A stretch of 32,031 bases of DNA from Pseudomonadota bacterium (GTDB lineage: Bacteria > Pseudomonadota > Gammaproteobacteria > UBA1113), in assembly GCA_021781965.1 (NCBI GenBank), contig JAJXVU010000027.1, forward strand, positions 1 to 32,031, given 5' to 3'. The position numbers were made by a program, and so were the translations under genes. This document shows, piece by piece, positions 6,433 to 14,938 of this stretch. The notes under the pieces are model-generated. The model was not told the DNA's origin. It saw only the letters and a program-made list of their open reading frames with translations, and did not search any database. Positions within the stretch are counted from its first letter, which is position 1, and each line of letters opens with the position of its first letter.

Positions 6433-8388
6433 TTCAGGACCAATAGAAGTCTTGCTTAGGTCAAACAAGCGAAGCGGCCCCATGAGTTCCTTTTCTTTTA
6501 CAGCACAAGCCTCTTTTTTCATTGATAAGAACTCTTTTTCATTTGGCAATGACATGCCTTCTAGAGTTTCATAGGGAATGGAAAATTGCGGTTCTTGACC
6601 ATTTAGCCCCAAACTGCTGCGTATACATTGTAGAAATTGTTTCGTTGACAAGGTATAAGGTTCTATTTCAGAGCGAAACACTTTATTCAAGCTAAAAGCA
6701 ACGAGAAATTTTCCTCGGTGGCAGTCTAATTGAATAGCCATAGGATAATATACATTTGCCAGCTGCCTCAAGATTTTAAAAAACGCGGCGTAGCATTGTT
6801 TTATAGAGTGCGTGTTATCATTAAACTTTAAGGCCCATGGCTGCTCTAACACTAAACCAGCATCATTCCACAGCATAGTTCGCTCTTCTGCACCGAGCCT
6901 ATTTATGCAATACTCTTTTGCCAGCGCGCTTAAGGCTGCTTTAGAAAAGCCAAAAACTTTTCCATTTCCTTGAGTATTATAATAATATTGTTCCATCCTT
7001 AATTCAAGATGAGCCTTTGCTTCGTCTTCATTCCAGTGTAAAAGATATGGATCTGGGATAATAAGATCTTCAAATAGGTCGTTAAGTCTACGTAGAATAG
7101 CATTTAAGTTTTTTTGTATAGGTTCTTTTTGAATGATAATTTGTGGCGGAGCCATTTGAGGCGAGGATGTTATTGCCGATGGCTTAGTCGATACAGGCGT
7201 TTTTACCACACTCGTTTGTTCTGGCATCGCGGTTTTCTGGTTGTTCACTTTAGCTGTAGGCAATGTGCGGTTAAACAACCGTCTAAAAGCTTGCATCAAC
7301 CCCATCATCGCTATAAATGCCATTAAGAACTGTGCATAATATGAGTTTTCTTTTATAGGCATGGATTGCGGCTCAATGCCCCATTCAGTTTCTAAAAGAG
7401 CGCGCAGCGCTAGGCTTTGCTTATTCACCGCAGATTCACTCTGGGCCATTCGTCTATACAACGACAACATATCAGACATTCTGATGATTTCATCTTTTGT
7501 AATACTCGGTGGTAATTTATCTGGATGAAGAGCCATAATGGCTTGCCCCAATATTCTAATTAACCTACCCGAATTGAACGCTCTAGCACTGTGTATATCC
7601 CTATACAACACCTGCGCTAATTTGGCGATAATTTTATAGCGCAATGGCTCATTTTCTGCGTAAGTTAAAATGAGATGTAATGGCTCCATGTAGGCATCAT
7701 CGTTTAATACCGTGTTAAAAAATTTTTCTTCTTCTAATGAAGATAACTTGCCTATAGAAAACTGTGTTAGAGTCTGTGCAAAACAATCGGCTTGGCGACG
7801 TATTTTTTCTACACTTATATCCGCTTGTATAGGCAGCTTATTATAATCAACGCCCATTTTGCTCAGTTGTAACTTTATATCGTGCAGCATAGTATTACTT
7901 TTTGCGTAGTCTATTTTTAAAAGGTGTGTACACGGTGGATCAACACTTTCAGATGATGCGCTTTTGCTTCTTTTGGCAGCCAAAGCCAAACCTGGCATAG
8001 AGGCTACCATTAAAATAAGCAGTATGGCGGGTATGACTTCTGCGGCAATGAATACACTATAAGACCATGGCACAGGCTTTAAATATTTTATAAAACACTG
8101 TTTTAATTGTTGGTATTCTGGTCGCTGAACCTCGCGCTGAATACCCCCATTGAAGTAGCTTACAGTCTGCATGCGCAGCGCTTTGGACAAAGCTTGTACT
8201 TTATCTAAAGCACGATGAATCAATTTTTCGAATTCGTATTCTTTTTCACTTAGCCGCAGTTTATTTTTTTTTAGTTCTGATTCTATAGACTTTAAAATAG
8301 ACTCTATAGCCCGCTCTAATTGCAAGGCACCCGAATCTTCCATGCAAATCACCCAAGAGTCAATAAGTTGTTCAATTTTTGTTTTCAT
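6388..8388 (-). CDS. Unrecognised protein with two membrane segments and a possible J-domain core
   Basis: I do not recognise the family. With the ATG at 8388 (AGGAG seven bases upstream; a second ATG at 8391 is possible) the protein has 666 residues. It has an N-terminal helical, coiled-coil-like region (about 1-75), a hydrophobic segment at about 108-136, a charged helical middle, a second hydrophobic segment at about 350-367, a Pro/Thr/Gln-rich linker (about 380-425) and a C-terminal region of about 240 residues. In the middle region, RLIRILGQAIMALHPDK followed by an amphipathic helix (KDEIIRMSDMLSLYRRM) resembles helices II-III of DnaJ J-domains, with H288-P289-D290 as the HPD tripeptide. 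It lies upstream of the ankyrin gene on the same strand, with 150 bp between. Function is unknown; effector or membrane co-chaperone are guesses. Confidence 0.7.
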   Translation of the reverse strand: MKTKIEQLIDSWVICMEDSGALQLERAIESILKSIESELKKNKLRLSEKEYEFEKLIHRALDKVQALSKALRMQTVSYFNGGIQREVQRPEYQQLKQCFIKYLKPVPWSYSVFIAAEVIPAILLILMVASMPGLALAAKRSKSASSESVDPPCTHLLKIDYAKSNTMLHDIKLQLSKMGVDYNKLPIQADISVEKIRRQADCFAQTLTQFSIGKLSSLEEEKFFNTVLNDDAYMEPLHLILTYAENEPLRYKIIAKLAQVLYRDIHSARAFNSGRLIRILGQAIMALHPDKLPPSITKDEIIRMSDMLSLYRRMAQSESAVNKQSLALRALLETEWGIEPQSMPIKENSYYAQFLMAFIAMMGLMQAFRRLFNRTLPTAKVNNQKTAMPEQTSVVKTPVSTKPSAITSSPQMAPPQIIIQKEPIQKNLNAILRRLNDLFEDLIIPDPYLLHWNEDEAKAHLELRMEQYYYNTQGNGKVFGFSKAALSALAKEYCINRLGAEERTMLWNDAGLVLEQPWALKFNDNTHSIKQCYAAFFKILRQLANVYYPMAIQLDCHRGKFLVAFSLNKVFRSEIEPYTLSTKQFLQCIRSSLGLNGQEPQFSIPYETLEGMSLPNEKEFLSMKKEACAVKEKELMGPLRLFDLSKTSIGPEKNIAITPLKTVKNR

Positions 8389-8523
8389 CATAAAACTCCT
8401 GCCTATCAATATTTTTATGCATATTAACATAAATAATAAATCTATAAAAGAGCTTTCTATGTTTCTACTGTTGCTCTGCCGCCATCACCCCCATTACTTC
8501 AGCTTGGTATAGAACATGGCCGG

Positions 8524-8728
8524 TCATTGCTGCTGCAGCTGTGTGTTTGTGCTGCCCAGCATTAAAGTTAAATTGGTATCTAAGGCATATAAGTTTAAAT
8601 AATATTGAATATTGATTTGGCCGTTACTGTCGATTAAATCTGTTTGCAGGCTTAGCGCAAATGTTTTTACGTAACAGGTTATCAAAAAAAAACCATAATA
8701 ACGTTATGTTACGATATTTTTTAAACAT
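8524..8728 (-). pseudogene. Small secreted-protein gene with a poly-T frameshift
   Basis: An ATG at 8728 with a good ribosome-binding site (AGAGAGG, eight bases upstream) opens MFKKYRNITLLWFF, a lipophilic signal-peptide-like start. Codons 13-15 are a run of nine Ts on the coding strand (8684-8692). In the present frame translation stops at 8624-8626 after 34 codons. With one T fewer the frame continues as a plausible 67-residue exported protein (signal peptide to about residue 25, then SLQTDLIDSNGQINIQYYLN and so on) ending at 8524. A further overlapping mini-frame (ATGA overlap, 8465-8527, MTGHVLYQAEVMG...) may be more of the same gene after a second shift. It may be decayed, phase-variable or rescued by slippage. 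No family is recognised. Confidence 0.5.
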
Positions 8729-9003
8729 TATGTTTCCTCTCTCTGATATTGCATTAATTCGACTACCCAGGGTTCAGCATTATAACCCAGCGTCTATGCT
8801 CCGCTATATCCAGGACTAAATATTATAATCCTTTGCTGGCCGGGCCCGGTCACGCGACATCCAGCCATCACTATTGCGCTTTGTATATGGCTTGGGGCCA
8901 TACACAGCATAAACTCAAAAGCACATCACACCCCGCGCCGATTTGCATCTTGCACTATAATCAGTATATAACATAGCTATATCCCCTACTTTACAGAGCA
9001 ATA
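8729..9003. other. Intergenic stretch without a recognisable gene
   Basis: No convincing reading frame is seen. It contains a perfect 10-bp GC palindrome (CCGGGCCCGG, 8840-8849), a small hairpin GGGTT...AACCC around 8768-8790 and a TATGGC/GCCATA stem near 8888-8903. A TTGCAT (8943-8948) followed after 18 bp by TATAAC (8967-8972) is a weak candidate promoter for the 9004 gene. It lies between divergent genes, so promoters in both directions are expected. Confidence 0.5.
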
Positions 9004-10293
9004 ATGAAAAAGTCTCCCAGCAATCTGCAAAACACCATCAAAGAACTATCCGACCGACTTGTTTTGCTACAAAAGCCTATCCGTATCCTCAATGCAGTAA
9101 AATGGGATGACCGCATCAAGGAAGATTTTTTAGCCCATAAAGGTAAAAAATCGCCCGCTGTTACCAAAGATTATTATACTAGTGTGCCTTTAAACTTTGA
9201 AGCACATGCACTCAGAGAAGAATTAATAATCTTAGAAGAACAAATTCATAAAAAATTAGGGCAATTTAACCCCGTAGGCATGATTATGATACGTATGTGT
9301 CAAGAATATCGAACCACCATTGAAATGTTAGCCCATCGCGGTCAGCGCCAATTTACGGAACTAAGCCAAGGATTATATGGCAGTGTCAGCGATGTTTTTT
9401 ACGCAAACGGTCCCTCGTTAAAAGATCTAGCGGATAATCTTTCACAAACGCTAAATCAATTGGGACAAAGTTGGGAAAGTGAGAAGGATGAAAAACGTTA
9501 CACCAGTAAAGAAGCCGTACAAATATTATCCCATCGCTTAGGGCGTTATTTCACCGATCCGCATGAAAAAATCACAGTCAAAAGTGACGATGGTATCGTT
9601 GCCGATGCCGCTGCCGGTGCTGAAGTCCTCAAATTACGTAAAAACGCTTTGTTCAGCGAGCGCGATTTAAAAGTTTTAGAGGTACATGAAGGCTGGGTAC
9701 ATGTAGGCACAACTTTAAATGGCAAAAACCAACCCTACTGCACTTTTTTAAGCAAAGGTACACCTTCTACTACGCTATTCCAAGAAGGCTTGGCCATTTT
9801 AATAGAAATGTTTAGTTTCGTTTCCAGCCCAAAACGCATACAACGTTTGGTCGATCGTATTCATGCCGTGAACATGGCCGAAAATGGCGCAGATTTTATG
9901 GAAGTATTCCATTTTTACTTAGAAAAAAGCACGGATATGGAAAGCGCTTATCAGCAAACGGTACGCATTTTTCGCGGTAGTTTGCCGCATTTAGGGCCTT
10001 TTACTAAAGACATAGTCTACAGTAAAGGTTTTGTGCTTATTTTTAACTATATTCGTTTGGCTATCGCCGAAGGAAAATTAGATCACATCCCTTTGCTGTT
10101 TTTAGGCAAAGTGCATTTAGAAGATCTGCGGGTTTACGCTAATTTAATTGAAGAAGGCACCATTATTGCGCCTAAATATTTACCTTTGTACTTTAAAGAT
10201 ACGGCGGCACTCAGTTCATGGATGGCTTATTCTTTGTTTCTCAGTACATTATCATTGGAACCTTTGTTTCATGATTATAAGAGTATTTTATAA
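9004..10293 (+). CDS. DUF1704 / QEGLA-motif protein, putative zinc carboxypeptidase of the MATCAP family
   Basis: The 429-residue protein matches the 'flavohemoglobin expression-modulating QEGLA motif' family (DUF1704). The core LEVHEGWVHVGTTLNG holds an HExxxH zinc site (H228, E229, H233). The name-giving FQEGLA follows at 259-264, where E261 would be the third metal ligand. Eukaryotic relatives in this family are the tubulin tyrosine carboxypeptidases (MATCAP); the bacterial substrate is unknown. There is no signal peptide, so it should be cytoplasmic unless secreted. The N-terminal half is helical and less conserved. It stands alone on the plus strand, 115 bp before the RND efflux operon, and has only a weak Shine-Dalgarno (AGAG). 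The family is widespread in free-living proteobacteria, so host targeting should not be assumed. Confidence 0.82.
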   Translation: MKKSPSNLQNTIKELSDRLVLLQKPIRILNAVKWDDRIKEDFLAHKGKKSPAVTKDYYTSVPLNFEAHALREELIILEEQIHKKLGQFNPVGMIMIRMCQEYRTTIEMLAHRGQRQFTELSQGLYGSVSDVFYANGPSLKDLADNLSQTLNQLGQSWESEKDEKRYTSKEAVQILSHRLGRYFTDPHEKITVKSDDGIVADAAAGAEVLKLRKNALFSERDLKVLEVHEGWVHVGTTLNGKNQPYCTFLSKGTPSTTLFQEGLAILIEMFSFVSSPKRIQRLVDRIHAVNMAENGADFMEVFHFYLEKSTDMESAYQQTVRIFRGSLPHLGPFTKDIVYSKGFVLIFNYIRLAIAEGKLDHIPLLFLGKVHLEDLRVYANLIEEGTIIAPKYLPLYFKDTAALSSWMAYSLFLSTLSLEPLFHDYKSIL

Positions 10294-10408
10294 GATCATT
10301 TGCCCTTTATCTACTCATTTACACTTGACACTTTCCCTAATTCTTGACAGCATAACCACTCATTGCAGCCACTCAATATACGCTGTACCGAATTAAGGAA
10401 AAGAAATA

Positions 10409-11512
10409 ATGACTGTTCCAAAAATAAGCAAACGTACCATTAAAATAATCGTGGCTATCGTCATAGCCATCATTCTCATTATGATAGTCAAAAAAATAAT
10501 GTCTCCTAGCACTGCTGGCGCTAGCATGCCTCCCGTCATAGTCAATGCCGTGGCTGCCAAACAAGATGCTTGGCATGTACCCATTCAATCTACGGGTACC
10601 ATCAACACCTTCAAGGGAGCTATGTTAAAAGCGCAGGTACAAGGACAAGTCACCGCCATTTATTTTGATTCAGGCACCATGGTCAAAGCAGGCGATAAAC
10701 TGATTCAAATCTATCCCGATATCGTAGAGGCGCAATTAAAAAAGGCTCAAGCTCAATTGCAGCTGAGTGCAGTAACCTACCAACGTTACGCCAATTTGTA
10801 TAAGAAAAACGTAGTCGCACAACAAGACCTAGACAACGCCTATTCCAATTGGCAGCAAAACATTGCTGATGTGCAAAATATGGAAGCCACTCTGCGTCAA
10901 TATAACGTCACCGCTCCTTTTGATGGCATGGCAGGTTTAAGACAAGTGAGCGTGGGCCAATATTTAACGGTGGGCACACCTATCGTAGACTTGGAACAAA
11001 TCGACCCCATACGTGTTGATTTTAGCATTCCGGATATTTATGTGGACGACATAGCCGTGGGACAAAAATTATCTATAGTCTCCAGTGCCGATCAAACCAA
11101 AACCTTCGACGGCCAAGTCACCGCCATTAACTCCGCAGTAGATGCCACTACTCGCAGCATTTCCTTATGGGGTTCGGTGCCCAACAGTTCTCATACGCTG
11201 TTACCTGGTAGTTATGCCGTTGTAACCTTATATAGTTTAAAAACGCATCCTGTGGTCACCATTCCGCAAACGGCCTTAAGCTATGACAGCACCGGTGGTG
11301 CTGTATGGAAAATCGTTAACGGTGTTGCTAAGAAAACCGAAGTCACCATAGGAATGCGCCAGGGTAACGATGTGTCTATTGCTTCAGGCTTGTCTGTGGG
11401 CGATGTAGTCGTTTCCGATGGCATCATTAAAATTCAATATGATGGTCAGCCGGTACAAATCACTGCTTTAGATGGCAAAACAGTTACCGCTGCCCCTACA
11501 GAAAAGAAATAG
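10409..11512 (+). CDS. RND efflux periplasmic adaptor (membrane fusion protein)
   Basis: The 367-residue adaptor links an inner-membrane RND pump to an outer-membrane channel. It has an N-terminal membrane anchor (about residues 10-28, a run of Ile/Val/Ala after basic residues), then a barrel-sandwich/lipoyl half (VQGQVTAIYFDSGTMVKAGDKLIQI), an alpha-hairpin (AQLKKAQAQLQLSAVTYQRYA...), the second lipoyl half (APFDGMAGLRQVSVGQYLTVG) and beta-barrel and membrane-proximal domains. No lipobox Cys is seen, so it is anchored by its N-terminal helix rather than by lipid. AAGGA lies nine bases before the ATG. The permease gene follows after 18 bp and is surely co-transcribed. Two TTGACA boxes (10325-10330 and 10344-10349) lie upstream, but I cannot find matching -10 boxes. 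Confidence 0.92.
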   Translation: MTVPKISKRTIKIIVAIVIAIILIMIVKKIMSPSTAGASMPPVIVNAVAAKQDAWHVPIQSTGTINTFKGAMLKAQVQGQVTAIYFDSGTMVKAGDKLIQIYPDIVEAQLKKAQAQLQLSAVTYQRYANLYKKNVVAQQDLDNAYSNWQQNIADVQNMEATLRQYNVTAPFDGMAGLRQVSVGQYLTVGTPIVDLEQIDPIRVDFSIPDIYVDDIAVGQKLSIVSSADQTKTFDGQVTAINSAVDATTRSISLWGSVPNSSHTLLPGSYAVVTLYSLKTHPVVTIPQTALSYDSTGGAVWKIVNGVAKKTEVTIGMRQGNDVSIASGLSVGDVVVSDGIIKIQYDGQPVQITALDGKTVTAAPTEKK

Positions 11513-11530
11513 TTAGAGAGAAGATAACCT

Positions 11531-14500
11531 ATGACCAGTTTTACCGACGTTTTTATCCGCCGCCCGGTATTTGCCATGTCGGTCAGCTTGTTATTATTGG
11601 CTATAGGCTTAGCAGCATTTTTTAAATTAACGGTGCGTCAATTCCCAAAAATGGATGCATCGGTTATTACTGTTACCACTAGTTATCCAGGTGCTGATGC
11701 CAACTTAATGTCTAATTTTATCACCACACCCTTGGAAAATGCTTTAACTGGCGTGGATGGCATAGATTATGTCACATCCAGCAGCACACAAAATACGAGC
11801 AGCATCACCGTTTACTTTAATCTAAACTATCCTATAGATAAAGCGCTAACTGACGTTTCTAATGCCGTAGCATCTAAAAGCAACGTTTTACCCAAAAATG
11901 CCTTCACGCCAGTGATTGGTAAATCCGATCCCAGCGCTAAAGCCGTTTTATACTTGGGCTTTACCAGTGACAATATGACTCCAGGCGCAGTAAATGATTA
12001 CTTGCTGCGTGTAATACAACCACAAATAGGGGTATTAAATGGCGTAGGCCAAATTCAAATTTACGGTGCTCGTACCTATGCCATGCGCATCAACATAGAC
12101 AGCGATAAGTTAACCGCTTACAATCTTTCAGCCGCCGATGTCTATGCCGCTCTAGCCGCGCATAACCTACAATCCACTGCCGGTACCGTGTATAGCCATT
12201 ATCAGGAATTTAACGTTTCGGCCAATACCGACATGCAATTTCCAGAGCAATTCGATAATATCCCCTTAAAAAGTAGCAATGGCTCTATAGTACGTATAAA
12301 GGACGTGGGCTACGCCACATTAGGTGCTCTGAATTACAATAGCTCTGCTTTCTTGAATGGCAAGCCCATGACAGTGATGGGCATACTGCCTACATCGGAT
12401 GCCAATCCCTTAGCGGTATCTAAAGAAATTAAAGCGATGTTGCCCGCGCTGCAAGCCAAGATGCCTCCAGGTTTAGAAGTGAATACAGTTTACGATTCTT
12501 CTATTTTTATACAAGAATCCATTACCGAAGTAGATAAAACGATTGTTGAAGCCGTTATTTTCGTGATCTTCGTTATCTTCTTATTCTTAGGCAACTTCCG
12601 CGCCGTCTTGATCCCCATCATCACCATTCCCTTATCTCTCATCGGTGTTTGCGTAATCATGATGGCCTTAGGCTACAGTTTAAATACTTTAACGCTGTTG
12701 GCGTGGGTATTAGCCATTGGTTTGGTGGTGGATGATGCCATCGTCGTGTTAGAAAATATCCATAGACATATGGAAAATGGCATGAAACCGATTCCCGCGG
12801 CCATTGTAGGTGCTCGCGAAATTGGTTTTGCTATTGTCGCCATGACTATTACCTTAGCGGCAGTATATGCCCCCATCGGCTTTTCGGGAGGTATTACTGG
12901 TATTTTATTTTCTGAATTTGCGTTTACGCTCGCAGCAGCGGTTATCGTATCAGGCTTTATCGCTTTAACCCTGTCGCCAATGATGTGTTCACGCCTCCTT
13001 AAAGTAGAACACGACCCTAGCAGCCAAAAGATTGCCCACAAAATTGATGCTGTTTTTAGTAAGATTATGGCCCGTTATCGAGCTCGTTTGCAAAAAACCC
13101 TGAATAAAAAAAGTATTGTGGTTATTTTCACCATCTTAATGTGGCTTGCTTGTTATTTTCTATATACCACTACACGTGAAAACTTAGCGCCTTTAGAAGA
13201 TCAGGGCGTTATGGTTACTTCTTTTAATGCGCCAGCGGGCAATAATGTTAAATATACAGAAAAATTTAGCGCTGCTCTAAATGGCATTTATGCACAACAA
13301 CCCGAGGTGCAGCACGTAGGTATCATTAATGGCACCACCAGCGACAACGTAGGTATTTCATTTGCGCCTTTAGTCAATTGGAGTGATCGTAAGCGTTCGC
13401 AGTTTGAAATTATGGCAGCAGTACAACCCGCCTTAAATGCTATACCTGGGCTACAAGCCTATGCTGTGCCCTATCCTTCTATTCCTCTACCAGGCAGCCA
13501 AGCGCCTATTTATTTTGCCATTTCTAGCCCAGATGGTATAAATGCACTCTTGCCTGCTATTAATGGTTTATTGCAAGCAGTGAGTACTAACCCCGGTTTT
13601 AGACCTGGGGCACAAATAGACTTAAAAGTTGACCAACCGCAAATTAACGTCACCATAGATCGTCTGAAAGGCAGCGATCTGGGTGTCAGTGAAAAAGCGA
13701 TAGGAGATACATTGGCTGCCATGTTTGCTTCACCACAAAATATACAATTTTCTTATAATGACCGTAGTTATTATGTAGTCCCGGAATTTATTAAGAACTT
13801 CAACTACGAAGCTTCTCCTGATGACCTACAAAATATATATGTCAGAAGTGACAGCACCCAACAGCTGATTCCTTTATCCAATCTTGCGACCATAGAAAAT
13901 ACGGTACAACCGGAAAGCATCAACCATTTCCAACAAATTCCTTCAGCTACTCTACAGGCTTATTTGTTGGGCAATTACAGTACCAGTCAAGCTGTCAGCT
14001 TTTTAAGCGATTACATGACTAAAAACTTCCCTAAGGTTAGCTTTAACTATGGTGGACAAACGCGTTATTATATCCAGTCACAAGGTGAAATGACGCAGGT
14101 GATGTTATTCGCCATTATCATCATATTCTTGGTGTTGGCGGCTCAGTTTGAAAGCTTTAGAGATCCGTTGATCATCCTCATCGTCGTGCCTATCACCATC
14201 GCTGCGGCTATTGCTGTCTTGCGCTTGGTTGGAGGTAACTTAAATATTTACAGTAAGATTGGCTTAACCACACTCATAGGTTTGATCGCCAAACACGGTA
14301 TTTTGATCGTGGAATTTGCCAATCAGTTGCAAGAAAAAGGCATGTCTAAATTGGATGCAGTGATCGAATCTGCTACCTTGCGATTAAGACCCATATTAAT
14401 GACCACCGGTGCCATGGTATTAGGTGCTCTACCGTTGGTCTTTGCCGGCGGTGCGGGTGCGAACTCACGTATGCAAATCGGTATCATCATCGTTGCCGGT

Positions 14501-14644
14501 ATGACCTTTGGTACGATGTGTTCCTTGTTCGTGGTACCTGCTTGGTATTTACTGTTGGCAAATGTTAAAAAGACAAATCCAGAGATGGAACGCGACATCG
14601 AAGAAGCTATAGAGAAAATGAATAGGCTGGAAGATAGTAAATAA
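11531..14644 (+). CDS. RND efflux permease (HAE1/AcrB-like)
   Basis: The 1037-residue inner-membrane proton/drug antiporter has the full two-fold RND layout. Each half has one membrane helix, a large periplasmic porter/docking domain and five to six further helices. The opening FIRRPVFAMSVSLLLLAIG is typical. TM4 carries the proton-relay pair D401-D402 in GLVVDDAIVVLENI, and the C-terminal half keeps the matching lysine in GLIAKHGILIVEFAN. The length matches AcrB/MexB-type pumps. It forms an operon with the adaptor at 10409-11512. No outer-membrane factor gene follows, so the pump probably uses a TolC-type channel encoded elsewhere. The substrate cannot be told from sequence; drugs, bile-like compounds or lipids are all possible. 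Confidence 0.94.
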   Translation: MTSFTDVFIRRPVFAMSVSLLLLAIGLAAFFKLTVRQFPKMDASVITVTTSYPGADANLMSNFITTPLENALTGVDGIDYVTSSSTQNTSSITVYFNLNYPIDKALTDVSNAVASKSNVLPKNAFTPVIGKSDPSAKAVLYLGFTSDNMTPGAVNDYLLRVIQPQIGVLNGVGQIQIYGARTYAMRINIDSDKLTAYNLSAADVYAALAAHNLQSTAGTVYSHYQEFNVSANTDMQFPEQFDNIPLKSSNGSIVRIKDVGYATLGALNYNSSAFLNGKPMTVMGILPTSDANPLAVSKEIKAMLPALQAKMPPGLEVNTVYDSSIFIQESITEVDKTIVEAVIFVIFVIFLFLGNFRAVLIPIITIPLSLIGVCVIMMALGYSLNTLTLLAWVLAIGLVVDDAIVVLENIHRHMENGMKPIPAAIVGAREIGFAIVAMTITLAAVYAPIGFSGGITGILFSEFAFTLAAAVIVSGFIALTLSPMMCSRLLKVEHDPSSQKIAHKIDAVFSKIMARYRARLQKTLNKKSIVVIFTILMWLACYFLYTTTRENLAPLEDQGVMVTSFNAPAGNNVKYTEKFSAALNGIYAQQPEVQHVGIINGTTSDNVGISFAPLVNWSDRKRSQFEIMAAVQPALNAIPGLQAYAVPYPSIPLPGSQAPIYFAISSPDGINALLPAINGLLQAVSTNPGFRPGAQIDLKVDQPQINVTIDRLKGSDLGVSEKAIGDTLAAMFASPQNIQFSYNDRSYYVVPEFIKNFNYEASPDDLQNIYVRSDSTQQLIPLSNLATIENTVQPESINHFQQIPSATLQAYLLGNYSTSQAVSFLSDYMTKNFPKVSFNYGGQTRYYIQSQGEMTQVMLFAIIIIFLVLAAQFESFRDPLIILIVVPITIAAAIAVLRLVGGNLNIYSKIGLTTLIGLIAKHGILIVEFANQLQEKGMSKLDAVIESATLRLRPILMTTGAMVLGALPLVFAGGAGANSRMQIGIIIVAGMTFGTMCSLFVVPAWYLLLANVKKTNPEMERDIEEAIEKMNRLEDSK

Positions 14645-14645
14645 A

Positions 14646-14671
14646 TAGAGGCCGGTTTGTACGGCCCTCTA
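14646..14671 (+). terminator. Possible terminator hairpin after the RND operon
   Basis: TAGAGGCCG and CGGCCCTCTA pair around a seven-base loop with one bulged C, immediately after the permease stop codon. No T-tract follows, so it may stabilise or end the transcript only weakly. Confidence 0.4.
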
Positions 14672-14807
14672 CGTATAGTTAATTAGATACTATTTAATTG
14701 ATTAATCATTGATCAATCCAGGCGTGCGTCTATATTTCCTGGGTAACTACTAGCGCCTTGTAGTAAGAAAAACGTATATTGGATAGATTAGAGTATATTT
14801 CCTCTTT

Positions 14808-14832
14808 CCGCGCCCTTTCGGTCGCGGCTCGG
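14808..14832 (+). repeat. GC-rich interspersed repeat, copy 2
   Basis: It starts CCGCGCCCTTTCGG and ends CGCGGCTCGG, the same core and orientation as the other five copies, but with a diverged middle. It sits between convergent genes (RND permease and mdh). Confidence 0.75.
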
Positions 14833-14897
14833 AAAATAGCGGATCGGTTCATCCGTTTGTAACATAGAGTATAAAAGATTTTTTATGGTGCTAAACA

Positions 14898-14932
14898 CCG
14901 CCATTGCCGCCGACTAGCGGCAGCAATGGCGG
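14898..14932 (-). terminator. Strong GC-rich hairpin just after mdh
   Basis: A 15-bp stem (CCGCCATTG... on the plus strand) with one position that becomes a G-U wobble on the mdh transcript and a five-base loop lies seven bases past the mdh stop. A small GGTG/CACC hairpin follows. No clear T-tract is present, so it may protect the mRNA 3' end or act as a non-canonical terminator. Confidence 0.5.
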
Positions 14933-14938
14933 CATAAA

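Noticed and set aside
7114..7326. Plus-strand arginine-rich frame opposite the 6388-8388 gene
   Set aside because: The composition is that of a reverse-frame shadow of the Pro/Thr-rich linker, with no start signal.
8389..8430. Upstream start (MLICIKILIG...) for the 6388-8388 gene
   Set aside because: AGGAG at 8396-8400 is ideally placed for the ATGs at 8391/8388 and lies inside the longer reading, so the upstream start is unlikely.
8840..8849. CCGGGCCCGG palindrome as a restriction-modification or regulator site
   Set aside because: It is one isolated 10-bp palindrome with no second copy nearby and no partner gene.
10325..10349. Two TTGACA boxes as tandem promoters of the RND operon
   Set aside because: No acceptable -10 box lies 16-19 bp after either of them, so they are mentioned but not annotated as promoters.
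12673..13041. Minus-strand reading frames inside the RND permease gene (also 13510-13722 and 14323-14598)
   Set aside because: These are shadow frames of a strongly conserved coding sequence.
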